Shown here piece by piece: positions 57,116-64,000 of a DNA stretch of 64,000 bases. Each line of letters opens with the position of its first letter. The stretch's first letter is position 1. The stretch covers positions 124,001-188,000 of the forward strand of contig DATMAB010000027.1 in the NCBI GenBank assembly GCA_035573675.1, read 5' to 3'. Source of the DNA: Terriglobales bacterium (GTDB lineage: Bacteria > Acidobacteriota > Terriglobia > Terriglobales > Acidobacteriaceae). The notes under the pieces are model-generated. The model had not been told where the DNA came from. It was given only the letters and a program-made list of their open reading frames with translations, and made no database searches. The position numbers and the translations under genes were made by a program.

Positions 57116-57616
57116 CTAGGTGACAGCTTTCAACTTCGCCGATTTTTCTTCCACGCTGCGCGCCAGCTTCTGCTTGTAGGCGTCCAGCTTCTTGGCCAGG
57201 GTCGCGCTGCTGAGCGCCAGCATCTGCGCCGCGAGCACCGCCGCGTTGGCCGCGCCCGCCTTGCCGATGGCCACCGTCGCCACCGGGATGCCGGCCGGCA
57301 TCTGCACCGTCGCCAACAGCGAGTCCAGCCCGCCGAGCGACGTCGAAGGAATGGGCACGCCGATCACCGGCAGGGTGGTATGCGCGGCCACCACGCCCGC
57401 CAGATGGGCTGCGCCGCCGGCGCCCGCAATGATCACCTTCAGCCCGCGCCGCGCCGCGCCCGCCGCGAACTCCGCCGTGCGCGCCGGCGAGCGGTGTGCC
57501 GAGGTCACGTCCATCTCGTAGGCGATGCCGAATTCATCCAGCACCTTGGCCGCCTCGCTCATGATCTCGAGGTCGGTGTCGCTGCCCATCACGATTGCTA
57601 CCTGCGGTTTTTTCAT
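57116..57616 (-). CDS. purE: N5-carboxyaminoimidazole ribonucleotide mutase
   Basis: This 166-residue class I PurE moves the carboxyl group of N5-CAIR to give CAIR in purine synthesis. It has [60 protein letters not shown]-type sequence, [44 protein letters not shown]. It lies just downstream of purD; purK is not in the window. Confidence 0.97.
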   Translation of the reverse strand: MKKPQVAIVMGSDTDLEIMSEAAKVLDEFGIAYEMDVTSAHRSPARTAEFAAGAARRGLKVIIAGAGGAAHLAGVVAAHTTLPVIGVPIPSTSLGGLDSLLATVQMPAGIPVATVAIGKAGAANAAVLAAQMLALSSATLAKKLDAYKQKLARSVEEKSAKLKAVT

Positions 57617-57618
57617 GC

Positions 57619-57650
57619 GTTTCTCGTTCCTCGTTTCCCGTTTCTCGAAA
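57619..57650. repeat. TTTCTCGTTCCTCGTTTCCCG repeat
   Basis: Tandem imperfect TTTCTCGTTCCTCGTTTCCC units lie between purD and purE. Short and only one copy here, but of the same heptad-like design as other gaps. Confidence 0.4.
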
Positions 57651-57659
57651 CCGCGACTC

Positions 57660-58937
57660 CTACGCCTTAGCTTTCAGAGCCCTTGCTCCGATGTCCTTGC
57701 GGTAGTGCATGCCCTCAAAGTGGATCTTCGCCGCCGCTTGATAAGCTCTTTCTACTGCCGTTTCCAGGTCGGCCGCGTGGGCGCAGACGTTCAGCACCCG
57801 CCCGCCAGCCGTGAAGTAGCCGCCGTCGCGCCGGACCGTGCCCGCATGGAAGATCTTGACGCCCTCAACCCGGGCCGCATCCTCCAGGCCCTCGATCCGC
57901 TTGCCGCTTTCGTAACTCCCGGGATAGCCGGCCGCCGCAATCACTACACACGTAGTTGACCCGCTCGACCAGCGCAGGTCGCCCTCGCTTACGCGCCCTT
58001 CCACGGAGGCGATGAAGGCGCCCAGCAGGTCGCTCTCCAGGCGCATCAGGATGGCCTGCGTTTCCGGGTCGCCGAAGCGGCAATTGAACTCCAGCACCAT
58101 GGGGCCGCGCGCGGTCATCATCAACCCGCAGTACAGGATGCCGCGGTATTCCGCCTCCTCCGCCCGCATGCCCTCGATCACCGGCCGGGCTACGTGGTGC
58201 AGCAGCCAGTCGCTCATGTGCGGATCGAGCAGGCCGGGCGTCGAGTACGCGCCCATGCCGCCAGTATTGGGTCCGGTGTCGCCGTCGCCGACGCGCTTGT
58301 GATCCTGCGCAGCCACCAGCGGCGCCACGCGCTCGCCGTCGGAAAGCACAAGGAAAGAGAGCTCCTCGCCCTCCAGACATTCCTCCAGCACCACGCGCGT
58401 GCCGGCCTCGCCCAGGCGGGCGCCGCTCAGCATCTCCGCCGCCACGCTGGCGGCCTCTTCCTTGGTCGCAGCGATGACCACGCCTTTGCCGGCCGCCAGG
58501 CCGTCGGCCTTGACCACCAGCGGCGCATGGAAGTGCGGCAGCGCATCCTTCACGTCCGCCGGCGAAAGGCAGACGGCGTAGTGCGCGGTCGGGATTTTCA
58601 TGCGCTGCATGAACTCCTTGGCGAAGCTCTTGCTCGACTCCAGCCGCGCGGCTGCCCGCGTCGGCCCGAAGATGCGCCATCCTCTCGCCTGGAACTCGTC
58701 CACTACGCCGCGCGCCAGCGGCAATTCCGGCCCGACCACCGTCAGGTCGGGACGAACCTTCTGCGCGACCTGCGTCAGAGCCTCCACCGAGCCCGCATCG
58801 ACCGGCACGCATTCAGCGTCCTCGGCGATGCCGCCGTTGCCCGGCGCGCAGATCACCTCCGTGACTTTGGGCGACTGCCGCAGTTTCCACACCAGGGCGT
58901 GCTCGCGACCGCCGCCGCCAATGACCAGGACGCGCAT
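57660..58937 (-). CDS. purD: Phosphoribosylamine--glycine ligase
   Basis: This 425-residue ATP-grasp enzyme forms GAR in purine synthesis. It starts [19 protein letters not shown]. Motifs are IICAPGNGG-like [111 protein letters not shown] and [14 protein letters not shown]. Complete and divergent from the DtxR-family gene. Confidence 0.97.
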   Translation of the reverse strand: MRVLVIGGGGREHALVWKLRQSPKVTEVICAPGNGGIAEDAECVPVDAGSVEALTQVAQKVRPDLTVVGPELPLARGVVDEFQARGWRIFGPTRAAARLESSKSFAKEFMQRMKIPTAHYAVCLSPADVKDALPHFHAPLVVKADGLAAGKGVVIAATKEEAASVAAEMLSGARLGEAGTRVVLEECLEGEELSFLVLSDGERVAPLVAAQDHKRVGDGDTGPNTGGMGAYSTPGLLDPHMSDWLLHHVARPVIEGMRAEEAEYRGILYCGLMMTARGPMVLEFNCRFGDPETQAILMRLESDLLGAFIASVEGRVSEGDLRWSSGSTTCVVIAAAGYPGSYESGKRIEGLEDAARVEGVKIFHAGTVRRDGGYFTAGGRVLNVCAHAADLETAVERAYQAAAKIHFEGMHYRKDIGARALKAKA

Positions 58938-59007
58938 ACGAGGTTAGATGGGGAATCAAAAGAGTAGGTTCCACGGCGCTGTAAGTCAATCGAATGGAGG
59001 CACGCGC

Positions 59008-59040
59008 AACTCGGTACTCGATACTCTGAACTCGTATAAT
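59008..59040 (+). promoter_or_regulatory. GTACTCGATACT repeat ending in a TATAAT box
   Basis: The degenerate repeat AACTCGGTACTCGATACTCT (same family as 9258-9311) runs directly into TATAAT at 59035-59040. The box lies 9 nt before GTG 59050, with no Shine-Dalgarno, so the repeat may supply the promoter of the regulator gene. Confidence 0.45.
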
Positions 59041-59049
59041 GGCCTCTCC

Positions 59050-59703
59050 GTGATCACCATCTCCAAAGAGGACTACCTCAAGGCCATCCTGGAGGCCGAG
59101 AGCGAGGGCCAGACGGTGATTTCCGCCACCCTGGCGCACTGGCTCGATGTTTCCGCGCCGGCAGTCACCATGGCCCTGCGGCGGCTGCGCAAGGACGGCC
59201 TGGTGCGCGTGCAGAAGGACGGCCGCGTGCAGCTCACCGGCGCCGGTCGCGAGATCGCGCAGCGCACCGCCGAGCGCCATCACCTCATCGAGCGCATGCT
59301 CTCCGAAGTCTTCGGCATGGAGTGGCACAAGGTGCACGACGAAGCCGAGCGGCTGGAGCACGCCGTTTCCGCCGATTTCGAACGCAAGCTGGCGCAGAAG
59401 CTGGGCCGCGGCGGCGTCTGCCCCCACGGCAACCCGGTCACGCCGGAAAACCCCGCCGCCCGCCGCCGGCGCGGGCTCAAGCTGCTTTCGGAAGCCGCGC
59501 CCGGCAGCTACACCGTCTCCAGCGTCTACGAGCGCGATCGCGACCTGCTCGAATTCCTGGAGCAGCGCGGCATCCGCCCCGGCGTCCGCCTCCAGGTGCT
59601 CACCCGCAACTATGACCAGACCATGACCGTCAGGGCGGGGTCGGCCCGCATCTCCATCGGCGGCCCGGTGGCGGAGAAGGTCTGGGTCGCTGCCCGCGGC
59701 TGA
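59050..59703 (+). CDS. DtxR/MntR-family metal-dependent repressor
   Basis: I start at GTG 59050 (VITISKEDYLKAILEAESEG), where the family begins. The 217-residue protein has a winged helix (LDVSAPAVTMALRRLRKDGLVRV), a dimer/metal domain with HHLIERMLSEVFGMEWHKVHDEAERLEH and CPHGNPV (Cys and His ligands, as in IdeR/DtxR), and a C-terminal SH3-like FeoA domain (GVRLQVLTRN, SIGGPVAEKVWV). It binds Fe or Mn and represses metal-uptake genes. Its neighbour is the Nramp transporter gene. Confidence 0.92.
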   Translation: MITISKEDYLKAILEAESEGQTVISATLAHWLDVSAPAVTMALRRLRKDGLVRVQKDGRVQLTGAGREIAQRTAERHHLIERMLSEVFGMEWHKVHDEAERLEHAVSADFERKLAQKLGRGGVCPHGNPVTPENPAARRRRGLKLLSEAAPGSYTVSSVYERDRDLLEFLEQRGIRPGVRLQVLTRNYDQTMTVRAGSARISIGGPVAEKVWVAARG

Positions 59704-59710
59704 CTTCGAT

Positions 59711-59756
59711 GTAGCGCCGGCGTCTGGCCGGCTGTACCGGCGGCATCCTGCCGCCG
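59711..59756. repeat. TAGCGCCGGCGTCTGGCCGG repeat with a strong hairpin
   Basis: TAGCGCCGGCGTCTGGCCGG resembles 4961-4980. It is followed by the perfect hairpin CGGCGGCA-TCC-TGCCGCCG (59738-59756). It may end the regulator transcript. Confidence 0.55.
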
Positions 59757-59809
59757 AGCGCATCTCTCCTCACACTGCCTTGTGATGAATCCCAGGTAAC
59801 ACTGGCTGA

Positions 59810-59823
59810 TTAACCTAGGTTAA
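59810..59823. promoter_or_regulatory. Perfect palindrome TTAACCTAGGTTAA, candidate repressor site
   Basis: A 14-bp perfect palindrome lies 60 bp before the Nramp ATG and directly next to TATAGA (59825-59830), a likely -10. Its AGGTTA/TAACCT half-sites match those of DtxR/IdeR operators, though arranged outward. A bound DtxR-family repressor would block transcription of the transporter. Confidence 0.6.
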
Positions 59824-59882
59824 ATATAGAATCATTGTGTGATTTGTTCCGCGCCTCATTGCGGAAACCACCGCAGCAGCCC

Positions 59883-61217
59883 ATGAGCACTCGTCCCTGG
59901 CGCTTCGAAGTCGACACCCCCAGCCTCCCGGAGGTGCATCGCAGTCTGCCCGTGGCCGCCGCCGGATTCTGGCGCAAGATGCTGGCCTTCGCCGGCCCCG
60001 GCTATCTGGTAGCCGTCGGCTACATGGATCCCGGCAACTGGGCCACCGACCTGGCCGCCGGTTCGCGCTTCAACTACGCCCTGCTCTCGGTCATCATGCT
60101 CTCCAACCTGATGGCCATCCTGCTGCAGAGCCTGGCCGTCAAGCTGGGGATCGTCACCGGCCGCGATCTCGCCCAGGCCTGCCGCGACCATTACTCCAGG
60201 CCGGTCTCCTTCGGCCTGTGGGTGCTGTGCGAGGTCGCCATCGCCGCCTGCGACCTGGCCGAAGTCATCGGCTCGGCCATCGCGCTCCAACTGCTGTTCG
60301 GCATCCCGCTGATCTGGGGCGTGTGCCTCACCGCGCTCGACGTCCTGCTCGTGCTCTATCTGCAGAACCGCGGCTTCCGTTACATCGAGGCGCTGGTCAT
60401 CTCGCTCCTGGGCGTAGTGGGCTTCTGTTTCGCGCTGGAGATCGTCTTCTCGCGCCCCGAGATTCGCGCCATCGCCCATGGCTTCTTCGTTCCCTCGCCG
60501 CAAATCATCACCAATCCCGAGATGCTCTATATCGCCATCGGCATCCTGGGAGCGACCGTGATGCCGCACAATCTTTATCTGCATTCCTCCCTCGTGCAGA
60601 CGCGCAATTTCGAGCGCACGCGCGAGGGCATGCGCGAGGCCATCAAGTTTTCCACTCTGGATTCGACCGTCGCGCTGATGTTCGCGCTATTCGTCAACGC
60701 CGCCATCCTCATCGTCGCGGCAGCCACGTTCTATCGCAACGGCTACGGCCAGGTGGCCGAGATCGGCCAGGCCTACCACCTGCTGACGCCTTTGCTGGGC
60801 GTCACCGGCGCCAGCACCCTGTTCGCCCTGGCCCTGCTGGCCTCCGGCCAGAACTCCACCCTCACCGGCACGCTCGCCGGGCAGGTGGTGATGGAGGGCT
60901 TCCTGCGCATCCGCTTGAAGCCCTGGCTGCGCCGCCTCATCACCCGGCTGGTGGCGCTCGTGCCCGCCGTCCTGGTGACTCTCTACTACGGGGAAAGCGG
61001 CACCGCCCGCCTGCTCATCCTGAGCCAGGTGATCCTCAGCATGCAGTTGAGCTTCGCCGTCTTCCCGCTGGTGATGTTCACCAGCGACCGGCGCAAGATG
61101 GGCGAGTTCGCGGACCCCGGCTGGGTCAAGGCCCTTTCCTGGACCGTCGCCGTCCTCATCGCTGCGCTCAACGCCTGGCTGCTGGTGCAGACCTTCCGCA
61201 TGTGGACGGTCGGGTAG
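59883..61217 (+). CDS. Nramp-family divalent metal (Mn2+/Fe2+) transporter
   Basis: The start is ATG 59883 ([23 protein letters not shown]). The 444-residue inner-membrane symporter has about 11 helices. Metal-site motifs are both present: DPGNWATD in helix 1 ([16 protein letters not shown]) and [15 protein letters not shown] in helix 6; the consensus transport segment [19 protein letters not shown] is also seen. It probably imports Mn2+ under control of the adjacent DtxR-family repressor. Confidence 0.95.
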   Translation: MSTRPWRFEVDTPSLPEVHRSLPVAAAGFWRKMLAFAGPGYLVAVGYMDPGNWATDLAAGSRFNYALLSVIMLSNLMAILLQSLAVKLGIVTGRDLAQACRDHYSRPVSFGLWVLCEVAIAACDLAEVIGSAIALQLLFGIPLIWGVCLTALDVLLVLYLQNRGFRYIEALVISLLGVVGFCFALEIVFSRPEIRAIAHGFFVPSPQIITNPEMLYIAIGILGATVMPHNLYLHSSLVQTRNFERTREGMREAIKFSTLDSTVALMFALFVNAAILIVAAATFYRNGYGQVAEIGQAYHLLTPLLGVTGASTLFALALLASGQNSTLTGTLAGQVVMEGFLRIRLKPWLRRLITRLVALVPAVLVTLYYGESGTARLLILSQVILSMQLSFAVFPLVMFTSDRRKMGEFADPGWVKALSWTVAVLIAALNAWLLVQTFRMWTVG

Positions 61218-61289
61218 CCGTCGCGTGAACCGGCCGACGGGCCATCGCGTGATTGCAACATCCGCTCCTCAGGCCCACACCGCGTAGAA

Positions 61290-61396
61290 ACGCAGCTTGC
61301 TGCGTCTCGCGAGACGTTGCAAGCAACGTCTCTAGGGCTGCTACCACGACTCGAGCCCGCCCGACTCCGCCACGACGGACGTGGAAGGAGGGCGGG
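61290..61396. terminator. Triple hairpin between convergent genes
   Basis: ACGCAGC-TT-GCTGCGT (61290-61305), GAGACGTTGC-AA-GCAACGTCTC (61311-61332) and CCCGCCC...CACG-ACGGA-CGTG...GGGCGGG (61356-61396) stand in a row. They lie between the ends of the Nramp gene and the beta-helix gene. U-tracts are absent, so they may be repeats that also stop transcription from both sides. Confidence 0.5.
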
Positions 61397-61443
61397 CGAC
61401 AAGGGCAGACACCCGCGCTCCCTCCGAAGCCACCGTCGCAGCC

Positions 61444-62502
61444 CTACGGCGCCGGCTCCGTGCAGTTCGTCGTCCCGCCTCCCAGGTTCGGACTGCTGCT
61501 GTCGCCCACGCCTTCCGTCTTCGCGGTTGACACCGAGCAATTCACGTCCGGCGAACCGTTCCCGCTGATCGTTCTCCCAGCGGCCAAGCGCACAAATGAG
61601 AGGTGGCCAATGCGAATCCCGTTTCCGGTGTTGCCGGTCACGGTTAGGGTTCCTCCTTGCGATTGGAAGGTGGAAGTATTCGCCAGATTCACGCCGTTCC
61701 CACCATTGTTGGTGATTGAAACCGTTTCGCCGGCAGCCTGGATCCGCGCTAATGCACCGCTGATGCTGATGCCATTCCCGGCGTTTGCTGTAATGGTGTT
61801 CGATCCCAGCAGACGCAGAAATGCGCCAAAATTAGCACTCACACCATCTCCATAGGCGTGGCCCTGAACCGTCACCCCAACCAACGTCAGGTTGCTTCCG
61901 TGATTTGCATTGACACCGAACCCTCCATTCTCCTCGGTGCCGTTGTTCTGGATGGTGGTGGTTCCGGGTGTGCCGAACAAGTTGCTACCCAGGATCACAT
62001 TGCTGCTGTTGACTGCCTGGAAGCCGGCAAAGAGCGTGTTCTGGATGGTAGTGTTGTCCACAAACCCGGAGCTTCGAGCGTAGATTACGCCGTCGCCCGA
62101 TTGACCCTGCACGAGCAGTTCCCGCAGATAGCACACACTGAACTGGATGCACGCCACGCCCTCAATACCACCATTGATGGTAAAGCCCTGCACGGTCACG
62201 TTGCGGGACTGGAGGATGTCCACCACGTCGTTGTCTGCCAGGTTCCCCGGCGTGGGGTCGTTGATGCTGGCCCCGGCCGTGCCTATCAGCGTCAACGTAT
62301 CGAACCCGTCGATGACCACATTCTCATTGCACGTACCCGAAACCGTGACGGTGTGCGGCCCTTGCTTGCTGAGCCCGGCCAGGGCTGCATTGATGGTCTT
62401 CTTCTTGTTGCAATCCACGGTGACGTCGGCCGCGTATGCCGAACCCGCTGTGAGCAGCAATACCCAAACCGCCGCAAGCACGTAAGCTGTGCGGAGTCTC
62501 AT
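61444..62502 (-). CDS. Secreted right-handed parallel beta-helix protein, copy A
   Basis: The 352-residue protein has a signal peptide (MRLRTAYVLAAVWVLLLTAGSAYA). Asn/Gly/Val-rich repeats follow (NVTVQGFTINGGIEGVACIQF, SSNVILGSNLFG, GNGISISGALARIQAAGETVSITNNGGNGVNL, TVTGNTGNGIRIG), typical of pectate-lyase-like beta helices. Ligand or enzymatic function unknown. ATG is preceded by GGAGG. The partial gene at 63398 is a close paralogue, pointing the other way. Confidence 0.88.
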   Translation of the reverse strand: MRLRTAYVLAAVWVLLLTAGSAYAADVTVDCNKKKTINAALAGLSKQGPHTVTVSGTCNENVVIDGFDTLTLIGTAGASINDPTPGNLADNDVVDILQSRNVTVQGFTINGGIEGVACIQFSVCYLRELLVQGQSGDGVIYARSSGFVDNTTIQNTLFAGFQAVNSSNVILGSNLFGTPGTTTIQNNGTEENGGFGVNANHGSNLTLVGVTVQGHAYGDGVSANFGAFLRLLGSNTITANAGNGISISGALARIQAAGETVSITNNGGNGVNLANTSTFQSQGGTLTVTGNTGNGIRIGHLSFVRLAAGRTISGNGSPDVNCSVSTAKTEGVGDSSSPNLGGGTTNCTEPAP

Positions 62503-62632
62503 ACTGTCCCTCCTGGGAAACGAATTGTCTTGTGAACGGCGCGCTCCGCAGAGGGGAGTGTGAGCGCGACAAAAGGACCGCGGAGTCGCCCTGTGGGCCG
62601 GTCATGGTATTCCTGCACCTCACGCTTGTCAA
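62503..62632 (-). promoter_or_regulatory. Conserved 5' flank and promoter of beta-helix copy A
   Basis: On the minus strand TTGACA (62632-62627), 17 nt, TACCAT (62609-62604) form a likely promoter. From 62590 to the ATG the sequence (GGCGACTCCGCGG ... ACAATTCGTTTCCCAGGAGG) is almost the same as the flank of copy B (63309-63397). An AAGGAGTTA motif at 62631-62639 overlaps the -35. Confidence 0.6.
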
Positions 62633-62660
62633 GGAGTTACACCTTGCTCTGTGACGTGGG

Positions 62661-62712
62661 CCATCGAGTTATCTGGTCATGTGGTCATCGAGTCATCTGG
62701 TCATCTTGTCAT
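62661..62712. repeat. GTCATCTGGTCAT repeat
   Basis: Units such as TCGAGTTATCTGGTCATGTG and GTCATCGAGTCATCTGGTCA match the family at 46222-46299. The repeat supplies the last few codons (DDDKMTR) and the stop of the small gene 62693-63013. Confidence 0.6.
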
Positions 62713-63013
62713 CGTCACCTCGAAAAGTGGACTTGGCGATCTGCAGCGACCACAGCAAGAGGGACGCGGTGCGCGGGTCGAGGGACTGCTCCGTCAGGGC
62801 GCGGGCGACCTGCATAGCGGCGCAGGCCACGGCCTCGTCGTCCCGGAGGGCGGGCAGGAGGCCGTTTTTCTGCGGATAACGGGCCCGGAGGTGGGCGTAA
62901 CAGAGCCTTTTCCCCTTGATGGCGGGCGAGCCGCAGCGACGGCCATCCGCCTTGAAGTGATTGCAGCGTGGCGCGTTACGGGCCAGCTCGAGTTTTGCCA
63001 AGGAGTCGTTCAT
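62693..63013 (-). CDS. Small CCCH zinc-binding-like protein with a C-GSPA motif
   Basis: The start is ATG 63013. The 106-residue protein has RCNHFKADGRRCGSPAIKGKRLCYAHLRARYP: Cys-x9-Cys-GSPA-x6-Cys-x2-His, a plausible one-zinc site. The rest is helical (DDEAVACAAMQVARALTEQSLDPRTASLLLWSLQIA). From memory, small proteins with C-GSPA-C-H motifs are frequent in Acidobacteria; function unknown. The ribosome site is the G-run GGGTAGGGGGAAGGGGG just upstream. A long leader with 29-nt units and a consensus promoter precede it. Its C-terminal codons lie in a dispersed repeat. Confidence 0.8.
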   Translation of the reverse strand: MNDSLAKLELARNAPRCNHFKADGRRCGSPAIKGKRLCYAHLRARYPQKNGLLPALRDDEAVACAAMQVARALTEQSLDPRTASLLLWSLQIAKSTFRGDDDKMTR

Positions 63014-63182
63014 GGATACCCCCTTCCCCCTACCCAACTAATGGAATCAACGAGTTAGGGTGGCAAAGTCCCGGAAGATCCCCGGAAACAAAGGAGTTAG
63101 AGGCAAGTTCCCCGCAAATAAGGAGTTATATTCTCATAGTCAATACTTCACACAGCATATGACAATGAGATGCAGATGTCAA
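63014..63182 (-). promoter_or_regulatory. Consensus promoter and repeated G-rich leader of the CCCH-GSPA gene
   Basis: Minus strand: TTGACA (63182-63177), a 17-nt spacer and TATGCT (63159-63154). The leader of about 130 nt has TAACTCCTT at 63128-63120 and at 63099-63091 (29 nt apart), TAACTCGTT at 63057-63049, and a terminal G-rich run (63036-63019) followed by TATCC and the ATG. The 29-nt step and the third unit about 42 nt on are the same as in the orphan leader at 16866-17062. Confidence 0.65.
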
Positions 63183-63265
63183 GAGGAAAGTTGCAGGAAG
63201 GCACGAACGATCTCACCTTCGTGAGCGCAGGGGCGCCGCGCATGTCACAGGCAACGGTGCGCGGC

Positions 63266-63397
63266 TTGACATGCGACTCGATGTGTCTATAGCATCCCGA
63301 TTCCACAAGGCGACTCCGCGGCCCTTTCTGTCGCGCTCAAGCTCCCCTTCGCGGAGCGCGCCGTTCACAAGACAATTCGTTTCCCAGGAGAGACAGT
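63266..63397 (+). promoter_or_regulatory. Promoter and conserved 5' flank of beta-helix copy B
   Basis: TTGACA (63266-63271), 16 nt, TATAGC (63288-63293) form a likely promoter. From 63309 to the ATG the flank nearly equals that of copy A in the opposite orientation. AGGAG lies 8 nt before the ATG. Confidence 0.6.
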
Positions 63398-64000
63398 ATG
63401 AAACTCCGCACAGCCTACGTACTTGCGGCGCTTGGCATCCTGCTGCTGGCAGCGGTTTCCGCCCACGCCACGGACGTCAACGTGAACTGTGGCGCCAAGA
63501 AGAACAACTCCATCCAGGCGGCCATCAACTCGCTCAGCAAGCAGGGGCCGCACACCATCACCGTCTCCGGTGTCTGCAATGAGGCGCTGCTGATCGATCA
63601 ATTCGACAGTCTGAAGCTGGTATCCACCACCGGGGCCAGCATAAACGACCCGACACCGGCGGTGCCGGACGATAACGACGTCATAGACGTTGTTGGTTCT
63701 CGCCAGGTCAGGATCGAAGGCTTCACCATCAACGGGGGCGTCGAGGGCATCGCCTGCTTTGCCTACAGCTCATGTGTTCTGTGGAACAACACCGTCCAGG
63801 GAGCCGCAGACTCCGCTGTGTTCATCGGCCGCCAGAGCGCTGCAGAAATCCAAAACAGCACGCTTCAGGACAGCGCAATCGGGCTGACCACGATCTACGG
63901 GGGCGAAACTGTAGTTTTCAACTCCACCATCCAGGACAACCAGGATGTGGGTGTTTACGTGTCGAGCCACAGCTTGTTGCGTATCACAAACGGTGGGACT
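63398..64000 (+). CDS. Secreted parallel beta-helix protein, copy B (3' end outside window)
   Basis: The ATG at 63398 has AGGAG upstream and begins MKLRTAYVLAALGILLLAAV, a signal peptide nearly identical to copy A. The visible 201 residues follow copy A position by position: IQAAINSLSKQGPHTITVSGVCNE, TTGASINDPTPAVPDDNDVIDVVGSR, GFTINGGVEGIACFAYSSC. The frame is open to the window edge, so the gene is cut there. Function unknown, probably extracellular or periplasmic. Confidence 0.88.
   Translation, partial: MKLRTAYVLAALGILLLAAVSAHATDVNVNCGAKKNNSIQAAINSLSKQGPHTITVSGVCNEALLIDQFDSLKLVSTTGASINDPTPAVPDDNDVIDVVGSRQVRIEGFTINGGVEGIACFAYSSCVLWNNTVQGAADSAVFIGRQSAAEIQNSTLQDSAIGLTTIYGGETVVFNSTIQDNQDVGVYVSSHSLLRITNGGT

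Noticed and set aside
61290-61396. Riboswitch or structured RNA upstream of a gene
   Set aside because: The hairpins lie downstream of two converging genes, so a terminator or repeat role is more likely than a leader RNA.

Overview
This is a GC-rich stretch of a Gram-negative bacterial chromosome. Genes sit close together on both strands, with no rRNA, tRNA, insertion sequence or CRISPR array. Several traits point to an Acidobacteriota (Terriglobia-like) soil bacterium: a TPR-tailed Ser/Thr kinase, DUF4382/DUF5666 lipoproteins, many short dispersed intergenic repeats (GTCATCC-GAG, CCACGGAT, ACCACTGGCC and GTCATCTGG types), and a small CCCH-GSPA protein behind a G-rich leader. The taxon is inferred from gene style; no marker gene was compared.

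Layout. 0-13.3 kb: kinase tail, rpe, a BamD-like lipoprotein, a response regulator, valS, nadC, a four-helix-bundle gene, birA, coaX and a hypothetical gene. 13.3-17.2 kb: an AT-richer island holding one large helicase-PLD-zinc-ribbon protein (defence-like, Mokosh type II architecture), bordered by inverted G-rich modules. 17.2-24.5 kb: rlmD, comEC, small proteins, an octaheme cytochrome and a DUF3108 protein. 24.5-30.4 kb: an LPS inner-core operon on the minus strand (waaA, lpxK, heptose kinase, DoxX-like, heptose adenylyltransferase, GT9, ICMT-like). 30.5-34.3 kb: secreted proteins and gatB. 34.3-38.5 kb: a broken DUF433 antitoxin and two paralogous metallo-beta-lactamase-fold genes enclosing an AT-rich ATPase-TOPRIM pair (second defence-like cassette). 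38.5-40.7 kb: two redox genes, OsmC-like and BCP-type peroxiredoxin, each with an in-frame TGA exactly at the catalytic Cys and a hairpin just downstream; they are probably selenoproteins. 40.7-48.5 kb: DUF885 protein, mpg, panC, panB, deoxynucleoside kinase, polysaccharide deacetylase, hemL. 48.5-59 kb: mfd, a double DUF885 protein, galU, DinB, purE, purD. 59-61.2 kb: a DtxR-family regulator and an Nramp transporter with a perfect palindrome between them. 61.4-64 kb: an inverted pair of secreted beta-helix paralogues with nearly identical 5' flanks, enclosing the CCCH-GSPA gene and its leader.

Most genes are housekeeping: cofactor synthesis (NAD, biotin attachment, CoA via panB/panC/coaX, haem), LPS core, translation, DNA repair and purines. 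The unusual content lies in the two accessory cassettes, the two Sec-type genes, the repeated leader module, and a group of genes whose -10 box lies about 9 nt before the start codon with no Shine-Dalgarno, as expected for leaderless mRNAs.
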